From Bacillota bacterium (lineage in GTDB: Bacteria; Bacillota; Clostridia; Lachnospirales; Lachnospiraceae), in assembly GCA_023424995.1 (NCBI GenBank), contig JAFADH010000043.1, positions 1-17,572 of the forward strand: 17,572 bases of DNA, in the 5' to 3' direction. Below the pieces are notes generated by a model. It was not told the DNA's origin, made no database searches, and worked only from the letters and a program-made list of their open reading frames with translations. Shown here in pieces: positions 17,231 through 17,572 of this stretch; the stretch's first letter is position 1, and every line of letters begins with the position of its first letter. The position numbers were made by a program, and so were the translations under genes.

Positions 17231-17374
17231 ATGAATGATATATCAAAGCGCCCATGCGTATATCATTCTGAAGAAACAGAAAACTTAAATTATTTTCTAT
17301 CAAAATTGGCAGAGTACTCCCGACAGATTTTTAAGGTCAAAATGCATTGGAAAACTATGTCTGAAAATATTTAA
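17231..17374 (+). CDS. small hypothetical protein, 47 codons
   Basis: I do not recognise this frame. It starts at ATG 17231 with AAAGGAG eight bases upstream and ends at TAA 17372-17374. The 47-residue product (MNDISKRPCVYHSEETEN...) is hydrophilic with a possible amphipathic helix around residues 18-35 and no signal peptide. The good ribosome binding site supports translation, but the frame could be the N-terminal remnant of a longer gene, since AT-rich DNA without a clear gene follows. It is separated from lysS by a terminator and has no obvious promoter of its own. Confidence 0.45.
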   Translation: MNDISKRPCVYHSEETENLNYFLSKLAEYSRQIFKVKMHWKTMSENI

Positions 17375-17462
17375 TTATTTGTTACTGGTGTAGTTATATA
17401 TAATTAATACGTTGAACTATAACTTATATATCTGCGAAGTTTTATAATCTGCTAAGAATATA

Positions 17463-17572
17463 ATGATACCACCACTTTTTAAGCGACAAAAATATGTTGA
17501 TGTGGTAATATGGGAATTTTCTGATAATGAAAAAATGTTGCTTTATAATGAGATTAATGGTAGATGTCCAAT
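17463..17572 (+). CDS. possible partial reading frame at the right edge
   Basis: An ATG at 17463 opens a frame (MIPPLFKRQKYVDVVIWEF...) that stays open to the window end, 36 codons. There is no convincing ribosome binding site and no recognised family. The surrounding DNA is markedly AT-rich, where open frames this short are expected by chance, so this is tentative. Confidence 0.2.
   Translation, partial: MIPPLFKRQKYVDVVIWEFSDNEKMLLYNEINGRCP

Overview
The window looks like a chromosome segment from a Gram-positive, low-to-mid GC anaerobe of the Clostridia, most probably a Lachnospiraceae relative. This is inferred from strong AGGAGG-type ribosome binding sites, AT-rich intergenic DNA, an HPr with both His15 and Ser46, a greA-lysS pair and Firmicutes-type protein sequences. 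No tRNA, rRNA, CRISPR array, transposase or phage gene was seen.

Layout, left to right. (1) Positions 1-819: the end of a Cof-type HAD phosphatase, cut by the left edge. (2) 1012-1081: tandem hairpins, a probable two-way terminator facing the next operon. (3) 1177-4030, minus strand: a DeoR-family regulator, then ptsH (HPr) and ptsI (Enzyme I), the general energy-coupling proteins of the PTS, with no sugar-specific EII gene here. (4) 4353-7367, plus strand, divergent from the regulator: a signal-less protein with an FG-GAP/VCBS-like loop, an L-ribulose-5-phosphate 3-epimerase (UlaE type) and an L-ribulose-5-phosphate 4-epimerase (UlaF/AraD type). The two epimerases would turn L-xylulose-5-P into L-ribulose-5-P and then D-xylulose-5-P, the final steps of L-ascorbate/L-xylulose catabolism. 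The earlier steps and the transporter are not in the window. Copies of GTTCATAT/ATATGAAC lie upstream of the ptsH, regulator and propeller genes and may be the regulator's operators. (5) 7381-7592: a dense array of perfect hairpins bounded by a 10-bp direct repeat, running into the Shine-Dalgarno of a four-helix membrane protein of unknown function (to 8036). (6) 8041-8082: a two-way terminator. (7) 8092-12360, minus strand: an operon of type IIA topoisomerase B and A subunits. The A subunit lacks the GyrA box and resembles ParC, so this is probably topoisomerase IV rather than the oriC-linked gyrase. (8) 12806-14787, plus strand: a PHP-family metal-dependent phosphoesterase followed by a diaminopimelate-decarboxylase-like PLP enzyme with unusual motifs. 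(9) 15098-17093: greA and lysS behind a consensus sigma-A promoter, closed by an intrinsic terminator. (10) 17208-17572: AT-rich DNA with one short reading frame of unknown function and a possible partial frame at the edge.

Most of the window is ordinary core metabolism and information processing. The parts most worth a second look are the hairpin array with its apparent switch-like pairing at a ribosome binding site, the cytoplasmic propeller-like protein in the pentose operon, the repeated GTTCATAT sites, and the atypical decarboxylase beside the PHP protein.
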